Made by a program: the position numbers and the translations under genes
Notes under the pieces: generated by a model
What the model was told of the DNA's origin: nothing
Databases searched by the model: none
What the model saw: the letters and a program-made list of their open reading frames with translations, nothing else
NCBI RefSeq assembly: GCF_000801105.2
Contig: NC_079515.1
Coordinates: forward strand, 8,990,001-9,054,000
Source: Raphanus sativus
Taxonomy: Eukaryota; Streptophyta; Magnoliopsida; Brassicales; Brassicaceae
Direction of reading: 5' to 3'
Length of the DNA: 64,000 nt
In this document: positions 1 to 12,312 of the stretch, piece after piece
Position numbering within the stretch: position 1 is the stretch's first letter
How the letters are laid out: each line of letters starts with the position of its first letter

Positions 1-1135
1 TGAAAACACCAAAACATACATCTTTAAAAAACAGAGGGAGTATGTAATTTTGTCAGGAAATCATCTCTCAGAAATTTGTCGGTGTTTCTCGACAAATTCC
101 TGATAAATATTTATTTCCTGATGAAATACATTTAAGAAAATGTTATTTTTCGGGAATATATCAATAAAAGTCATTCTTTACGACTTTCCGATGGATGTAG
201 TTGATTGGGAATTACATATTTTCTTGTAATTCACTACTCATCTTCCCATCTATAATTCCTACTTGATTGTATGTTTGCTCTTAGTTAATAGTCAAACTCT
301 CTCAAACTATATGCCTTAGCAAATTCTCGGTATTACTTTTTTTTGGTTTTAGCAACAGTCTCGGTATAACTTTCTTGGATTTTAATTTGAAAAACGATTT
401 GTCGAAATGGCAACGGCCACCACGTATCATTATCGCTAATAAGTAGCACCATGTTACAACATAAGTTGCGATTTGAAGATTAATTAGGATGTACATACAT
501 GAAATTTAATGCATAGAAAAAAGAATAACGTTTGACTGTCATGTATTTTTCTTGTTCTTTTTCTTTGGAAAAGATGTCGTGTATATATTTTCGCTAATGC
601 AATTTAACGAAATCGAATATACAACCGATTAACAAAACATATATATAGGTAGTAAACATATAGACGAGAAGAGTATCCATATTTTCTTAAGTCTTTTGTA
701 TATAAAAAAAAGTCTTTTGTATATGTTATCAAACTTCATTGTTGTTTCCCTGTTTTTTCACTAAGTTTGTAGCTATAATCAATTCGTATATGCAATTACT
801 AGGATCTTTTGAATAGCCAAGAACTTTTTTTTAAGTTCTATTGAAAAAAAATCGTAGTTAGTGCATGTACGAGCATGGCCGGCTTAATTCAATAGCGGAT
901 GCCCTGGGGTAAAAAAAATTCTAGAGCCCTATGTCTAGTTAGTTTTTTTTAATATCATATTTTTAGGTTTTTAACTTAAGCATTATATGTTGGGGAATTG
1001 CAATGTATAAATATAGTAAAACGAAAAAATAACTTTATAACCATATCAACTTCATGGCTATGATATTCTTTGTATCATATGCATAATGACAAAAACTACC
1101 ATTTATTCCTACTCTCACTTCCTCTTCATTCTCAT
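1..1135. other. AT-rich spacer with a MITE end at the window edge
   Basis: No gene is supported here. Bases 1-43 look like the end of a Stowaway-type MITE cut by the window, ending in a motif of the form ACAGAGGGAGTA. The rest is AT-rich, non-coding sequence with many stops in all frames. Confidence 0.4.
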
Positions 1136-1379
1136 AGGCGGACCCACACACAATAAAGGGGTGTCAAATGCCACAGGTTAAAATATAAAAACGTAATTTG
1201 TTAGCTGTGATTAGTAATGAAAATAGCTCAGTTGGTCACTTTGGTCATCTGTTGACACTCCTTTCTTGAGTTCGAATCTCCTCTTGTACCTATTTTCTCT
1301 CATTAATTTTAGTTAAATTTTTTATTGTTCTAAGCCCAGCGAAACTATGACCCAGATAAAATATTATGGGTCCGCCACT
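1136..1379. mobile_element. Short element with GGCGGACCCA ends and an internal tRNA-like pol III promoter
   Basis: The left end reads GGCGGACCCACAC and the right end reads TATGGGTCCGCC, so the two ends are inverted copies over about 10 bases. Inside, near 1224, is TAGCTCAGTTGG, a near-perfect pol III A box, and about 45 bases later GAGTTCGAATCTC, a good B box. This resembles a tRNA-derived SINE or a MITE that swallowed a tRNA-like segment. The flanks are CACTTTC/TTCATT-rich repeats, so I cannot define a target duplication. Confidence 0.5.
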
Positions 1380-1929
1380 GTTCATTTCCACTTTCACTTC
1401 CTGTTCATTCTCACTCTCACTTCTTGTTCATTTCCACTTTCACTTTTATTGTTGTTCTCATTCTTATAAAATTATTTTTTCCAATTATATTGAATTGAAT
1501 GAATATTTACAAGTTTTATGAAACTTACTTTATACGACACATAATTAGCATATCCAACAAGTGATCGTCTGATCTTTTCTTCATATAATTGTATGGATTT
1601 ACTATTTTGTTATTTTCCAATATATGTGGACCAAAAAACAGCGAATCTATAGAATTATTGGAGAAGATAAACAGTACGCATTGTGTTGTACATTTTAAAT
1701 TATAGTATAGTATGATATATTTCTTTTTCTTTTCTTTTGCAATTTGTATCTCATTCTCTACTTCCTGATTCTTACTCATTACTTCATCAGTTACATTGTT
1801 TTGTCCTCCAACACCGTCGCCGCTCATCATCTCTCTATATATATAAGGAAATTTTAGAGAATTTCATATATACAAAGTTTGTGGATGTGTCGAGTATTCC
1901 ATACCATAATATGTATAGTATAGTCACGT
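1380..1929. other. Gene-free spacer with pyrimidine-rich subrepeats
   Basis: Bases 1380-1470 are imperfect repeats of a CACTTTCACTTCCTGTTCATT-like unit, also seen left of 1136. After that I see only AT-rich sequence and short chance frames (for example 1525-1830, minus) without family features. Confidence 0.4.
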
Positions 1930-2425
1930 AATGGATAAGAGTTTGGGTTTAGGGCTTAAGGTTTAGGATTAGGGTTTGGATTTAGAGTATATGGTTTGGG
2001 TATATGGTTTGGGTTTAGGGTCTGGGTTTAGAGTTTGGGTTTAAGGTATATGGTTTGAGTTTAGGGTTCATAGTTTTGGGTTTAGAGTTTAGGTCTAGGG
2101 TTTAGGGTTTATGGTTTGGGTATATGGTTTAGGGTTTGGGTTTAGGGTATATGGTTTGGGTTTAGAGTATATGGTTTGGGTATGGAGTTTGGGTTTAGGG
2201 TATATGGTTTGAGTTTAGGTTTAGGGTTTAGAGTTTGAGTTTGGATTTGGGTTTAGAATTTGGGTTTAGAGTTTGAGTTTGGATTTAGAGTTTGGGTTTA
2301 GGGTTTAAAATTTAGAGTTTGGATTTAGGGTTTAGAATTTAGAGTTTGGGTTTGGGTTTAAGGTTTAGAGTTTGGGTTTAGGGTTTAGAATTTGGGTTTA
2401 GAGTTTAGGATTTAAAATTTGTGTA
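1930..2425 (+). repeat. Degenerate telomere-like (TTTAGGG) tract
   Basis: About 500 bases consist almost entirely of variants of the plant telomere heptamer: GGTTTAGGGT, GGGTTTAGAGTTT, GGTATATGGTTT and similar. The G-rich strand is the plus strand throughout. The heptamer register drifts and exact consecutive TTTAGGG units are few. It is a decayed interstitial telomeric repeat or a minisatellite derived from one, not a true chromosome end. Confidence 0.8.
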
Positions 2426-2846
2426 ATTGTCATAAATTTAACTTTTATAATATAGTATTGCTTGCTAATACACCTCGCAACATTTATGTATAAGTGAAAT
2501 AATATTCTATGTATATGTATAGTACAACGCAATTAGAATACAACGATTTATTCTTAATTGTCACAATCTTTGGACTATAATATATGCTATATAGTATAGT
2601 ATTACAAATTCAGTTTTAAAATGTCAATATCAAACGCACGCGTTTAAAAGGAGATTTTGGTCACAATTGTGTACTAATTGTCTCATCCACCGTTGCAACT
2701 GTAGAATGACTATATTCTTGAGTTTTTCTTCTCTTATGTACATCTCACAAATTCTCCCTTATATATTTCCGTTTGATTTCTTCGCTAGAAAATTCTGTAA
2801 TTTTGTGCTTTAAACATATCTATATCTTCTGATAAAAAAAAAAGAG
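2426..2846. other. AT-rich spacer
   Basis: No coding, RNA or clear mobile-element signal seen. Sequence is AT-rich between the telomere-like tract and the inverted-repeat element. Confidence 0.4.
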
Positions 2847-3425
2847 TTATTCTTGGGTTCATCCTTAGGGTGAACTTTTAGGTTCACCAACCAATAGGAT
2901 TCAATTATTTTATATTTAATATCTTTTAGAAAAGGAAACAAAATATTGTTAAATTATATTATGTTTTCATATAAATACTTAAAAATAAATAAAAACATTA
3001 GTAGTTGCAAAAAAAAATTAATAAAACTCTAAACCCTAAATTCTAAACCCTAAATCCTAAACCTTTGGGTAAATCCAGAATCCTTGGGTAAACTCTAAAC
3101 CGTTGGATGAATCAGAGTTTTAAATTTAAAAAAAAAAATAATAAAAACCCTAAACCCTAAATCCTAAACACTAAACCCTAAATCTTTGGGTAAATCATGA
3201 ACCCTTGGATAAACTCTAAACCGTTGGATGAATCATAGTTTAAAAAAAATTAAATTTGTTTTTGCAACAACTACTGTTTTTATTTATTTTTAGATATTTA
3301 TTTTAAAAACATAATATAATTTAACAAGATTTTGTTTACTTTTTTAAATATATTAAATATGAAATACTTGAATCATATTGGTTGGTGAACCTTTAGGTTT
3401 ATCCTAGGGGTGAACCCAATAATAA
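2847..3425. mobile_element. MITE with about 170-bp terminal inverted repeats and internal CCCTAAA repeats
   Basis: The left arm starts TTATTCTTGGGTTCA. The reverse complement of the right end starts TTATTATTGGGTTCA. The arms match, imperfectly, for roughly 170 bases, including GGTTCACCAACCAAT and an AATAAATAAAAACA block. The central 220 bases hold two direct copies of a unit containing AACCCTAAA motifs followed by CTAAACCGTTGGATGAATCA. No transposase is encoded, so this is a non-autonomous fold-back element. Confidence 0.8.
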
Positions 3426-3579
3426 GTCATAAAAAAACTATATCTATATCTAAGCCAAACATGCTAGTGAGAATGATCAATACTGTCAATATAACTTAAT
3501 TTTGGAGCAGACTTCGGACGGTCGCACTGATCACCTTCCTTCGTGTAACGACTTTGTGTACGAGAAAATTGTTTATTTA

Positions 3580-3606
3580 CTAGATTCTGACCCGCCCTTA
3601 AAAGGG
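3580..3606 (-). mobile_element. Helitron-like 3' terminus (minus strand)
   Basis: On the minus strand the sequence is a GCCCTTTTAAGGGC hairpin, then GGGTCAGAAT and CTAG, followed by T. Hairpin plus CTRR at an A/T insertion site is the Helitron 3' signature. I could not find a matching 5' TC end in the following 1.5 kb, so the element boundaries are open. Confidence 0.5.
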
Positions 3607-4065
3607 CTGGTATATTTTTTGTTTTAATTTAATTCTCATATTTGTGTTTTTTTTTGTGCTTATATATATGATTTTCTTTATAATAAATCTTTATCAAAAT
3701 ATATTTTATTAAATAATAACAATTTAAAAATTGATCTGGTATATTGTCGGTCGAACCCGCCAACCCGCAGATTTCAATTTTGTTTCATCCAAAACTGAAA
3801 CCCGCGGGTTGATAATTGAAAATTGAAATCTGCGGGTTTAGTCAACCCGTTGAGAAATATATTTTGACCCGCCCAGATATATATTTCTGTTTTAAATTTA
3901 ATTTTTGATATTTGTTTTTTCTTTCTGATTATATTTGTATTTTTTGTAATTATATTTGTATATAAATTTTAATCAAAATATATTTTATTAAATAATAGCA
4001 ATTTAAAAATTGATCCGGTATACCCACAGTTAAGGCTGGATTTCAGGTCGAACTCGCCCGTTGAC
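3590..4065. repeat. Two imperfect direct repeats, period about 285 bp
   Basis: Blocks at about 3590-3775 and 3868-4060 share the order: GACCCGCCC, a T-rich run, TCAAAATATATTTTATTAAA, AATTTAAAAATTGATC.GGTATA, then a segment rich in AACCCGC and CCCGCGGGTT. They look like a tandem duplication inside the element whose end is at 3580. Confidence 0.6.
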
Positions 4066-5170
4066 CCGCCAACCCGTGGATTTTCAGTTTTTCCTTGGTT
4101 AAAAAATATGACCAGCACAAACCACAAACAAATAATTTTGTACTCGCACCTGCTTTGCTTTAATTATTATTAAAATATATTATAATAAAAAATTTATACA
4201 TGATTTAAATTTTAAATTATTATTTTTAAATTTCTGTATTAAAAAAAAAACTTTTTAAATTTAAATTTTTAAATATTTTGCGGATTGACAGGTAGCCACG
4301 ATCCGAAATCCACCAATCCAAACTATTTTCAATGTAAGAAAACATTGAGAAATATAAAAATTCAGAAATTATAAATATCCGTTGAAAATTATAACTGTTT
4401 TTTACAGTGTTGATGAGAAACTTTTCAGAAATTTTTTCAGACGCAAATACCTATTGAAAAAATATAACTGTTTTTCCTGGGTTTCTTTGGAACTGAGTTA
4501 AATCACGAAAAAATATAACTGTTTTTGAGAAATTGTCGCATGAATAATTTCTGAGAGAGTTGGATGTTCATCAAAACTCAATAATAATAAATATATGACG
4601 TGGTTAGTAACAATATTAAAGTACGAACAATTATAAAAATAAATAGAAGTTAGTTATTATTAATAGAATAAATAAATAATTAAACATAACATATATCAAT
4701 ATTTAGAAGGTGGTTATAATTATTTAGATACAGTTATAAAATATTTAGTTGGACACAACATATTAATATCAACCCATTAGAACCTTAGTAAAAAAAAAGT
4801 AGACACAATAACTAAACTGCTTACAAAAAATGTATTATATCTGTATATGTTGTTATCAGTTGTTAATATCAAATACGATCATCATTTATTCCTTTTACTT
4901 TGTTATTAATATAACTGTCTAATAAAACTGTATTTGGAAAAGTGGGCTCCTAAAAATTTGAGATTACAGTGAATGTTACGTGTATATATATATAGTAAAA
5001 GGTCGTTATTTTTATATAATTAGTTTTATATTGATATATGAATCTATTGTAATATTGATTATGTAGTAACATTTTTTTGGACCAAACTACTATCAATTGG
5101 ACATGTTGAAGAATTAATAGTATTGATAATGTGTATATATGTAAAAAGTAAAAAGAATATTATATATGTA
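4066..5170. other. AT-rich gene-free spacer
   Basis: No coding signal. Around 4320-4530 a short motif (AAATATAACTGTTTTT) recurs three times with spacing of roughly 60-85 bases, probably decayed repeat. Confidence 0.4.
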
Positions 5171-5174
5171 TATA

Positions 5175-5262
5175 ACGATGCATGGTCGAGTGGTAAGACA
5201 TGTTTAGAAAGGTGATAAACATTTCAAGTTCAAAACCTACCATTCCAAATATGTTTATTTGT
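5175..5262 (+). repeat. tRNA-like segment (decayed SINE or tRNA relic)
   Basis: GCATGGTCGAGTGGTAAGAC resembles the D-arm/A box of a class II tRNA (TGGCCGAGTGGTTAAG type), and CAAGTTCAAAACC about 50 bases later resembles a B box. No complete cloverleaf can be closed, so I read it as a tRNA-derived SINE head or relic, not a functional tRNA. Confidence 0.4.
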
Positions 5263-8200
5263 GTGGTCACACGATATAAATATCTGTTTTTTATTACAAA
5301 TAATTGGATTTATCTGGTGATGGTGGATAAACTTCTCAAAAAATTAATCGGTTAAATCTTGATCCTTGGATATCCTCTCATTATCAGAAAAAGTATATAT
5401 ACTGTACACTAAATAAGTAAATATAAGCCGCCCATAAGCAAAGCAGAAGAAGAAAAAGAGTTGAAGGAAATAGAAACAGCTAAGACTTCCACTTGGGCAG
5501 ATCAAATGGATGTGTTGTCCGTCTTAATATGTCTTATAAAAGTCATAACGTGACAAAACCTCTTTTTAATATAATATTAATTTCTTAATTCTTTCAACTA
5601 CCTCATGATATTAAATATATTAGTTAATTAATCATAATCTAGCGCACTTAATTCGTAGATTACTTCATTATTATTATTTTAATTTTTATTTTCCTTCTTT
5701 CAATCATATATCCGCCGTACTTACTTATTCTAGTAGCATATCTTACCCTACACAAATGTTATGATTAACTGATTATTACTTTATTTATATTTTTAAACAT
5801 ATATGAATTTACTGTGTTAAAAACATATATAAATTTAAATATTATGTAAAAGCTATATTAGGTCACCTAGGGGTAGAGTTTTTTTTTAACTTAAAAATTT
5901 CTTCTTTTCTTCTTCCTCCCCAATAGTGGTAGAGTTGATATCTATATTGATGACTTCTACTTTCGGATAATTCAAGTTTTTATTTGTTGGTAGATATGTT
6001 AAAAATGTGTTTTCTCTTGGAATTTTCATGATTAATATTCTTTGGTTTAAAGGAACGTAACAATCTAAAGACTAACATAATCTATTGCTATTACTACAAG
6101 AAAACAAACCCCAAACTCGTCATTCCTTAATATATATTATGTAAGTCTAAGCTAAACCCTAATTTGTAGTTTAACATTTTACCAAAAACCTAATTCATAT
6201 TTGATTGTCCTCGGCTTAGCCATTGTTCACAGTTTTCTGATATCACTTGTTTTTAATAATTTCAAGAATGTTAAAACGTTATATAGTTAAAATTCATATA
6301 TCATATTAGAGATATATTGAGCTAAAATGTGTATCTAACGGATTAAGATTGTGAAGTTTGAAATTTACGAAAATCCGAAAAAATAAATGAAAACACTTAA
6401 ACAACAATTTGATTAAGATAGTTTACATTATAGCTATGATATCATTTTAGATTTGGGTTTATCGTAGACTTTTAATTTAAAATCAATTGAATTTAAGTTT
6501 AAAACCTATAATAAAAATGATTCCTACATGATATTAGATTAGACGATTCTTTGGGATCAAAATTTGAATTTATGCAATACAAAGTTTTTAAGCTTTTGAT
6601 AATGCTTATATCGATGGTGTCGATGATGTTGACGATGGAGGATATGTTGGTGCCAAAGACGATCCAGATGATGATAACGTGAATCAACATAAGTTTGAGT
6701 TAGTGTTCACGTGATCTCTAACTAAACTAAGTTTTTGGTTTTATTAATTAAAAGCTTTAGTGGGTTTGCAATAGTTTTTCTTTTTATGTGCCTTGTCTTT
6801 GTTTAGAATTTCGTTTTTTTTTGTATAGTTTGGTTTTGGTGAGTGCTAGAGTTACAGAAAGATTTATTTAACGGTGTCTAAGGTTTGTGGCTTTCACGTG
6901 TATTAATTTGTTTTAGATTTATTATATAGTTTAGAATATTTTAAAGTGTTTTCTCATTGTTTGGGATTTATTGGTTATAGGTTGAACATTACAGAGAAAT
7001 TCTAGTTGAAAATTTAAAATTGTAGGTCAAGTTGTTTGGTCCAAATCATGGACTGTATGAAATAAGTATGATTGTTTGCGGAGTTACAGTTGTGCCCATA
7101 ACATATATGGTCTAATTTGTGATTGTAAATTGTGCATTGTGTATACCACATTTATCATACAGAAGAGTATTAGAGATATATTATACTTTAAAATGTATAA
7201 TAGATTTTTGATCTGCGGTTAAAAAGCGCGGACATTATTTTTATTTTTTTATTTACAAATGGATCGATAAATCTTTTGTTTTGATTATATAAAATGTCAT
7301 ATGATCAAGTTTCAATTATGCGTATCTATAATTTTTTATTATATAAAAAGTGCGAGTATATAAATTGTTGATTATTTCTATAAGTTAAACATAAGTCATA
7401 TGATTAAATTATATAGAATAAGAAATTTTATAGTGTGTACAATACGAATTTTTTTTATTTTACAATGTTATACACAATCGTTTTTGTTTCTAAATAAGTT
7501 AAATAACGATTGTATCTGAAACTTTTAATTGAGAAAGATTTTATATTTAACAATTATTTTTCCATAAAATATTTCAAAACATATAAGTGGCCCAATATTT
7601 TTTAGTTTTATGATAAAGTCGTAAATAATTAGTTAGAAAATTTCAATATCTAATATTACTTTTTAAAATTATTGGAGATTTTAGTTTATTCTTATTATTA
7701 AAAACGTTTATGGAGTATGAAATGAATTATATATAAACATAATCCATTTAAATGTATTACAGGCCCAAAAAACGAAAGACAATAATGTTATTAGTGAAAA
7801 TTTTAATTTGTTCATAAAATTAAGGATAATTTTAGAAAACTTAAATATTTTATTAAAGACATAAAAGAGAATGATTTCTTTATAATGATATTGATTTTCG
7901 GATTAAGATTGTGAATTCAGTAAAATCCATGAAGATCTGAAAGAATAAATGGAAACACTAGAAAGACAAGCCAATATTATTTTAGTATATTTACATTGTT
8001 ACTATATTTCTATATGTGTTAGATTTAGATTAAGATAGTTTACATTATATGATGTTGGTAATATGTTAAAGTTAAACACTATATATGAATATATAGTTTT
8101 GTATCAAACACAACACAATAATAATATACTATTATATTTTACATATTATTACTGTGATATTGTCTTAGTGATTATGAAACTAATCGATAAAAATTTTAGT

Positions 8201-8288
8201 TAACCCTACCTCTGATAAGAAGGATGAACTTACATACTTATATCCAATTAGATAACATCTTAATTAGTTACTTAAATATCTACTAAAA
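5263..8288. other. AT-rich gene-free region
   Basis: No supported gene. At 6590-6708 a short plus-strand frame rich in aspartate (IDGVDDVDDGGYVGAKDDPD) ends in a stop; it could be the eroded C-terminus of a transposase but nothing else supports that. Near 7205-7235 lies a GATCTGCGG/AGCGCGGAC hairpin-like piece that may be a worn Helitron end. Confidence 0.35.
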
Positions 8289-9174
8289 TCTATTATATTA
8301 AAACAGAAGTCACGACCTTGATTCATGTGTGATATTTTAAAAAATGAACCCTTAACTAGAAATGACTTACCATTCATTAATTACTAAACATATGGTTCAA
8401 TAATATATCGTTTCTAATAAATTAATCCTAAAAATCAGGATTGGTTAACATACACATATTCTAACAGTTTAATTATAATATCTTTTGATATCTTTTCATT
8501 TAAAATTTAAATATACATATTTTAAATCTCGAAAAATCTATTAAAAATATCTTAACAAAATCTTAATTTTCAAAATCATATATAAACTTTTTAAATAATT
8601 CCGAAATTAGTTTTGAAATATTATACATTAATATATTCAGTTGTCTATTATAAAATGAAAAATAAAATATTATATCTTATTTTATCTATTATATAATCAC
8701 AATCAATCATGTTAATTTTTTTCATATTGAACTTAATATGATAAAACTATATTAAATTGATAAATTTTTAATTTTTAATTTTATAAAAATAAAATACTTA
8801 TCTAAAACTATAATATAATGACAAAGTGGCTTAACATTAATAGACTATATACTACATGTATAAAAATTAACATATCTTTCACTTTTGTAAATATAATAAT
8901 ATATTGTGGAAAATGAATAAACATAGAAAATACTGCAAAAAGAAATTCAGTTTTGAAAGACGGGTAAAAATTTAACATAATTAAATAAAAATAATTGTCA
9001 AATATGTTTTTCATGCACATATTAATAACTAAATGTAAATTCAATAAATAAATATATAATAAGAAGCAAAAATATGTTTTTCATGCACATATTATACTAC
9101 TAATGATCTAAATAAATATATATGCATATAAAACTGAAAATAAAACCTGCACGGTTGTGCGGGTCGAAATCTAG
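8289..9174 (+). mobile_element. Complete non-autonomous Helitron (886 bp)
   Basis: The 5' end reads TCTATTATATTAAAACAGAA after an A, the start typical of Arabidopsis-type Helitrons as I know them. The 3' end is the hairpin CCTGCACGGTTGTGCGGG, then TCGAAAT and CTAG, followed by T. TC at the 5' end, hairpin and CTRR at the 3' end, and insertion between A and T all agree. There is no Rep/helicase frame; the interior is AT-rich and non-coding. Confidence 0.85.
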
Positions 9175-10900
9175 TAATTACTTAAGTGGAAAGATTAATA
9201 ATCGAGTTCAGTCAAAAAAAAAAGATTAATAATCGAGTTGATAATTTATCAATAAACCTAATGTATTCACCGTCACCAACTTTCCCACCCGTCCTAGCCC
9301 CACAGAGATGTAGACCAAATCATAATCCTTCTTTCTAGAGGCCATTAACGATTTATGTTTATTAAATTAATATAAATAGGGGTTGACATATCTACAAAAT
9401 ATGTCCATCTCCGATGTCAAAAAAAAAATATGTCCATCTCCTCCTAAATAATATCTTATCTGATTGTGACCCTCTCTCTCTCGTCATGCGAATGAAATCA
9501 AAATACGCTAAGTTCAGATTTTTAATTGTGTACTAGAATTTAATATACATACACGTACATGCAAGTATTTTTCCCATTTTATAAATGTATAACTTGATAT
9601 CATCATAAATATTTTAAATATATAATTTACATTTAGTGTTACTATTGTATAATTTTAAATCTCATTGTTTAGACTTTTTTATTCGTCATGATTAATATAT
9701 AGTGATTTGGTTATATTATTTTCTTATAAATTTTTATTAGTTATTAATATACTTTCAAGTTCAACATAATAAATTCACAATCTGAAATAATCAAATACAG
9801 AATCTCTTTTAATACATGTTTTAATTTCTATAATTTGTATACAATATATTTTAAATTGTTTAGTTATATTATAGATGGATATTTTTGTTTATGGTCATTT
9901 ATATTTTCATTTTGTGTTTAAGAAAATATACTTAAACATCTATCATTTTTTATTTTGCAGAATTTTATAAGTAAATGCATTGTCGTGCTTAACTAATATC
10001 TACTATATTAATATAGTAAAATGTATACATAGTAGTATTTTTCATATTATTTTAGTAATTTTTATTAATATAGGATATTTTGGATGTTATGATATTACGG
10101 TTACTGATTTTTAATTATTAAATTAAAATTTCAAAATATTATATTACTTTTGATTATTACAACCTAATTTTTTTTTTTGGTGTTACCTTTCAAAAAATTA
10201 TATTTTAGCATCTATGATATAAGTTATTTTTAGAAAATTTGGAGTATTATCATTTTGAGTTTTTAATATTTATTTTTAAAATTGTATACTTGGTCAAAAT
10301 TTTTGAAAAATTACACAACTATGATTTAGTTTGGAAGATTATGATTTTTTGAATTGTTTGTTACTAAATTAACTCATTATTTTATATAAATATATTTAAA
10401 TTTTGCTAATATTGTTTTAATAATTTTCTTGGATTTGTTAATTTTATAATTAAATTAAGTTGTCATTAAATCTTTCATTAATTATTAAAATTTTAAAAAA
10501 AGTTTAGTAAAATGTTTTGTAAATAGCATATGAACTAAAATGTTTCTTAAGAAGTGTAAAAACTCTAAAATATAAATCTTTTTGAAACAGAATGAGTATT
10601 ATATTTTGTATATAATCATTTTAGGTAATATATTGCTCTGAGTTACAATACAAACAAAATATAATATATAGGTGTAAATAAAAGTTTAACATATGTTAAT
10701 AATTTTAATTTTTGCATAAAATTAGATAGTTTACGAATTGAACTCGCTTTAACGATTCATGATAAATTTATTTAAATATTTTTGAAAATAGGTTAATCTA
10801 CAAAATTAATATAACTTTTCATATTTAATTCATATACCACCTCTATTTTAATATACTATAGACTATAATGATAAACTTACAAAATAACACAATTTTTATT
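9175..10900. other. AT-rich gene-free region
   Basis: A short tandem copy of ATATGTCCATCTCC occurs at about 9400-9440. A motif like CTTTTTGAAACAGAATGAGTATTA near 10576 suggests another worn Stowaway end. No gene seen. Confidence 0.35.
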
Positions 10901-10914
10901 TTATTTTCTATGTA

Positions 10915-11530
10915 ACAAAATTTTAATTAACATTAATTATAATATTATTATATTACTAATTAGGAAAAATAGTTAGTGCATTATTTTATAAAAAATATTA
11001 AACATGCTTAGTAAGATTTTGTCAGATTTTTTTCTCAACAGAATTTGTTATAACTAAAAATAGAATTTAAATTTATTTTTAAAATTGATTATTATTAATA
11101 TCTTTATTTATTATTGTGATTTAATATAAATAATTACATATGTCATATTAAGTAATTAATTAAGTGGTCCTACTCCTACTATAAATTTTCAACAGTAGAT
11201 AAAAATATGACTATAAATTAATAGATTAGATTTTTTATAAGAAAACTTTAACTAAAATTAATTATTATTATTATTATTACAAATTAATTAATGAATTATT
11301 TTATAAAAATATTCAAAATGTTTGGTATGATTTTGTTAGGTTTTTCTCAACATACTTTGTTGCAACTAAAAGTAAACTAAAATTTATTATTAAAATTGAT
11401 TATAATTAATGTTTCTATTGATTATCATGATTTAGTTTAAATATATCATATTAAATAATTAATTGAGTGGTATTTCTATAACTTTTCAACAGTAGATAAA
11501 AGTAGAATTTTAAATTAATAGATTAGATGT
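10915..11530. repeat. Imperfect tandem duplication, period about 300 bp
   Basis: TTTTCAACAGTAGATAAAA occurs near 11186 and again near 11483. Both are preceded by similar blocks containing TTATTTTATAAAAA, TTTCTCAACA, AAAATTGATTAT and TAATTAATT.AGTGG, and followed by AAATTAATAGATTAGAT. Two AT-rich units stand head to tail; no function is evident. Confidence 0.6.
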
Positions 11531-11719
11531 AATATACGAGATATAAATCAATAAAAACAAATATTTATATATATTCTGATGTATTTTATGGGATTTTTAT
11601 TTGACATAACATTCATATATTTAACTTTTATTTTTTAATTTATCGTTTTATTTTTAAAATATCTTAAAATATTATTTTTGGTAAATAAAATAAATATCTT
11701 CGGGCCTGAATTGTTAAAA

Positions 11720-12312
11720 CGCAGATATTGTGGGTAGGAATGGGTAAAAAACTTGAATCCAAAGAACTGAACAGAACCAAATCCCAAAAAAATAGTACTG
11801 AATCCAAACCGAAATTGATTAAATATCCGAACAAGTTAAAAAATTTGGTATTTAGAGAACCAAACCCGAACCGAAGTATTTAGAATACCCGAATGTATCC
11901 GAAATTGATATATCTAAATATATTAACTATTTTTAGATTTAATGTATATTAAATACATGTAAAATATATAAGATACTTTTAAGTAATATCTATTGATTAT
12001 CTATCCAAATATTCAAACCAAACCAATTCCTATGTTAATTTTAGGTATTTTGACATATGTTATTGAAATTTATATGTAATATATTATTTTCTATAGATTT
12101 TGAGAAATTTAAAATATATAATGAATTTTTAAAGTTTAAAAATAATTTAAATGGATAATCCGAACCTGAACCGAATCCGCAAAGATCCAAACCAAACCCG
12201 ATTCAAAATTTAAAATATCCAAATGAAACTGAAATCTTTGACCCCAAAAACTTGATATCCAAATAGATCTTAAAGAATACCGAATGGGTAACCCAAACGT
12301 CCACCCCTAGTT
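11720..12312. mobile_element. Worn CCGAACC-rich repeat, possibly hAT-like
   Basis: The segment begins near GTAGGAATGGGTAAA and ends near GTCCACCCCTAG, so its two ends are loosely inverted (TAGG.ATGG against TAGGGGTGG). The interior is full of CCGAACC, AACCCGA and ATCCAAA words. Similar sequence recurs at 14567, 42190, 56050 and 57330. I infer a common Brassicaceae non-autonomous family; the class is uncertain. Confidence 0.4.

Noticed and set aside
1215..1300. Functional tRNA inside the 1136-1379 element
   Set aside because: The boxes are good but no acceptor stem or standard anticodon arm closes, so it is annotated as a SINE- or MITE-like element only.
1525..1830. 101-aa frame at the left of the window
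   Set aside because: AT-rich, no domain, no intron structure, and lies among repeats.
1930..2425. True telomere
   Set aside because: Heptamers are degenerate and unique sequence continues on both sides.
2820..3430. CRISPR-like array from the regularly spaced AAACCCTAA motifs
   Set aside because: The genome is a plant, units are only two, and the context is an inverted-repeat transposon.
5175..5262. Functional class II tRNA
   Set aside because: A and B box-like words are present but acceptor and anticodon stems do not pair.
7205..7240. Possible Helitron 3' end on the minus strand
   Set aside because: GATCTGCGG/AGCGCGGAC gives only a poor hairpin and the CTAG is missing; too worn to call.
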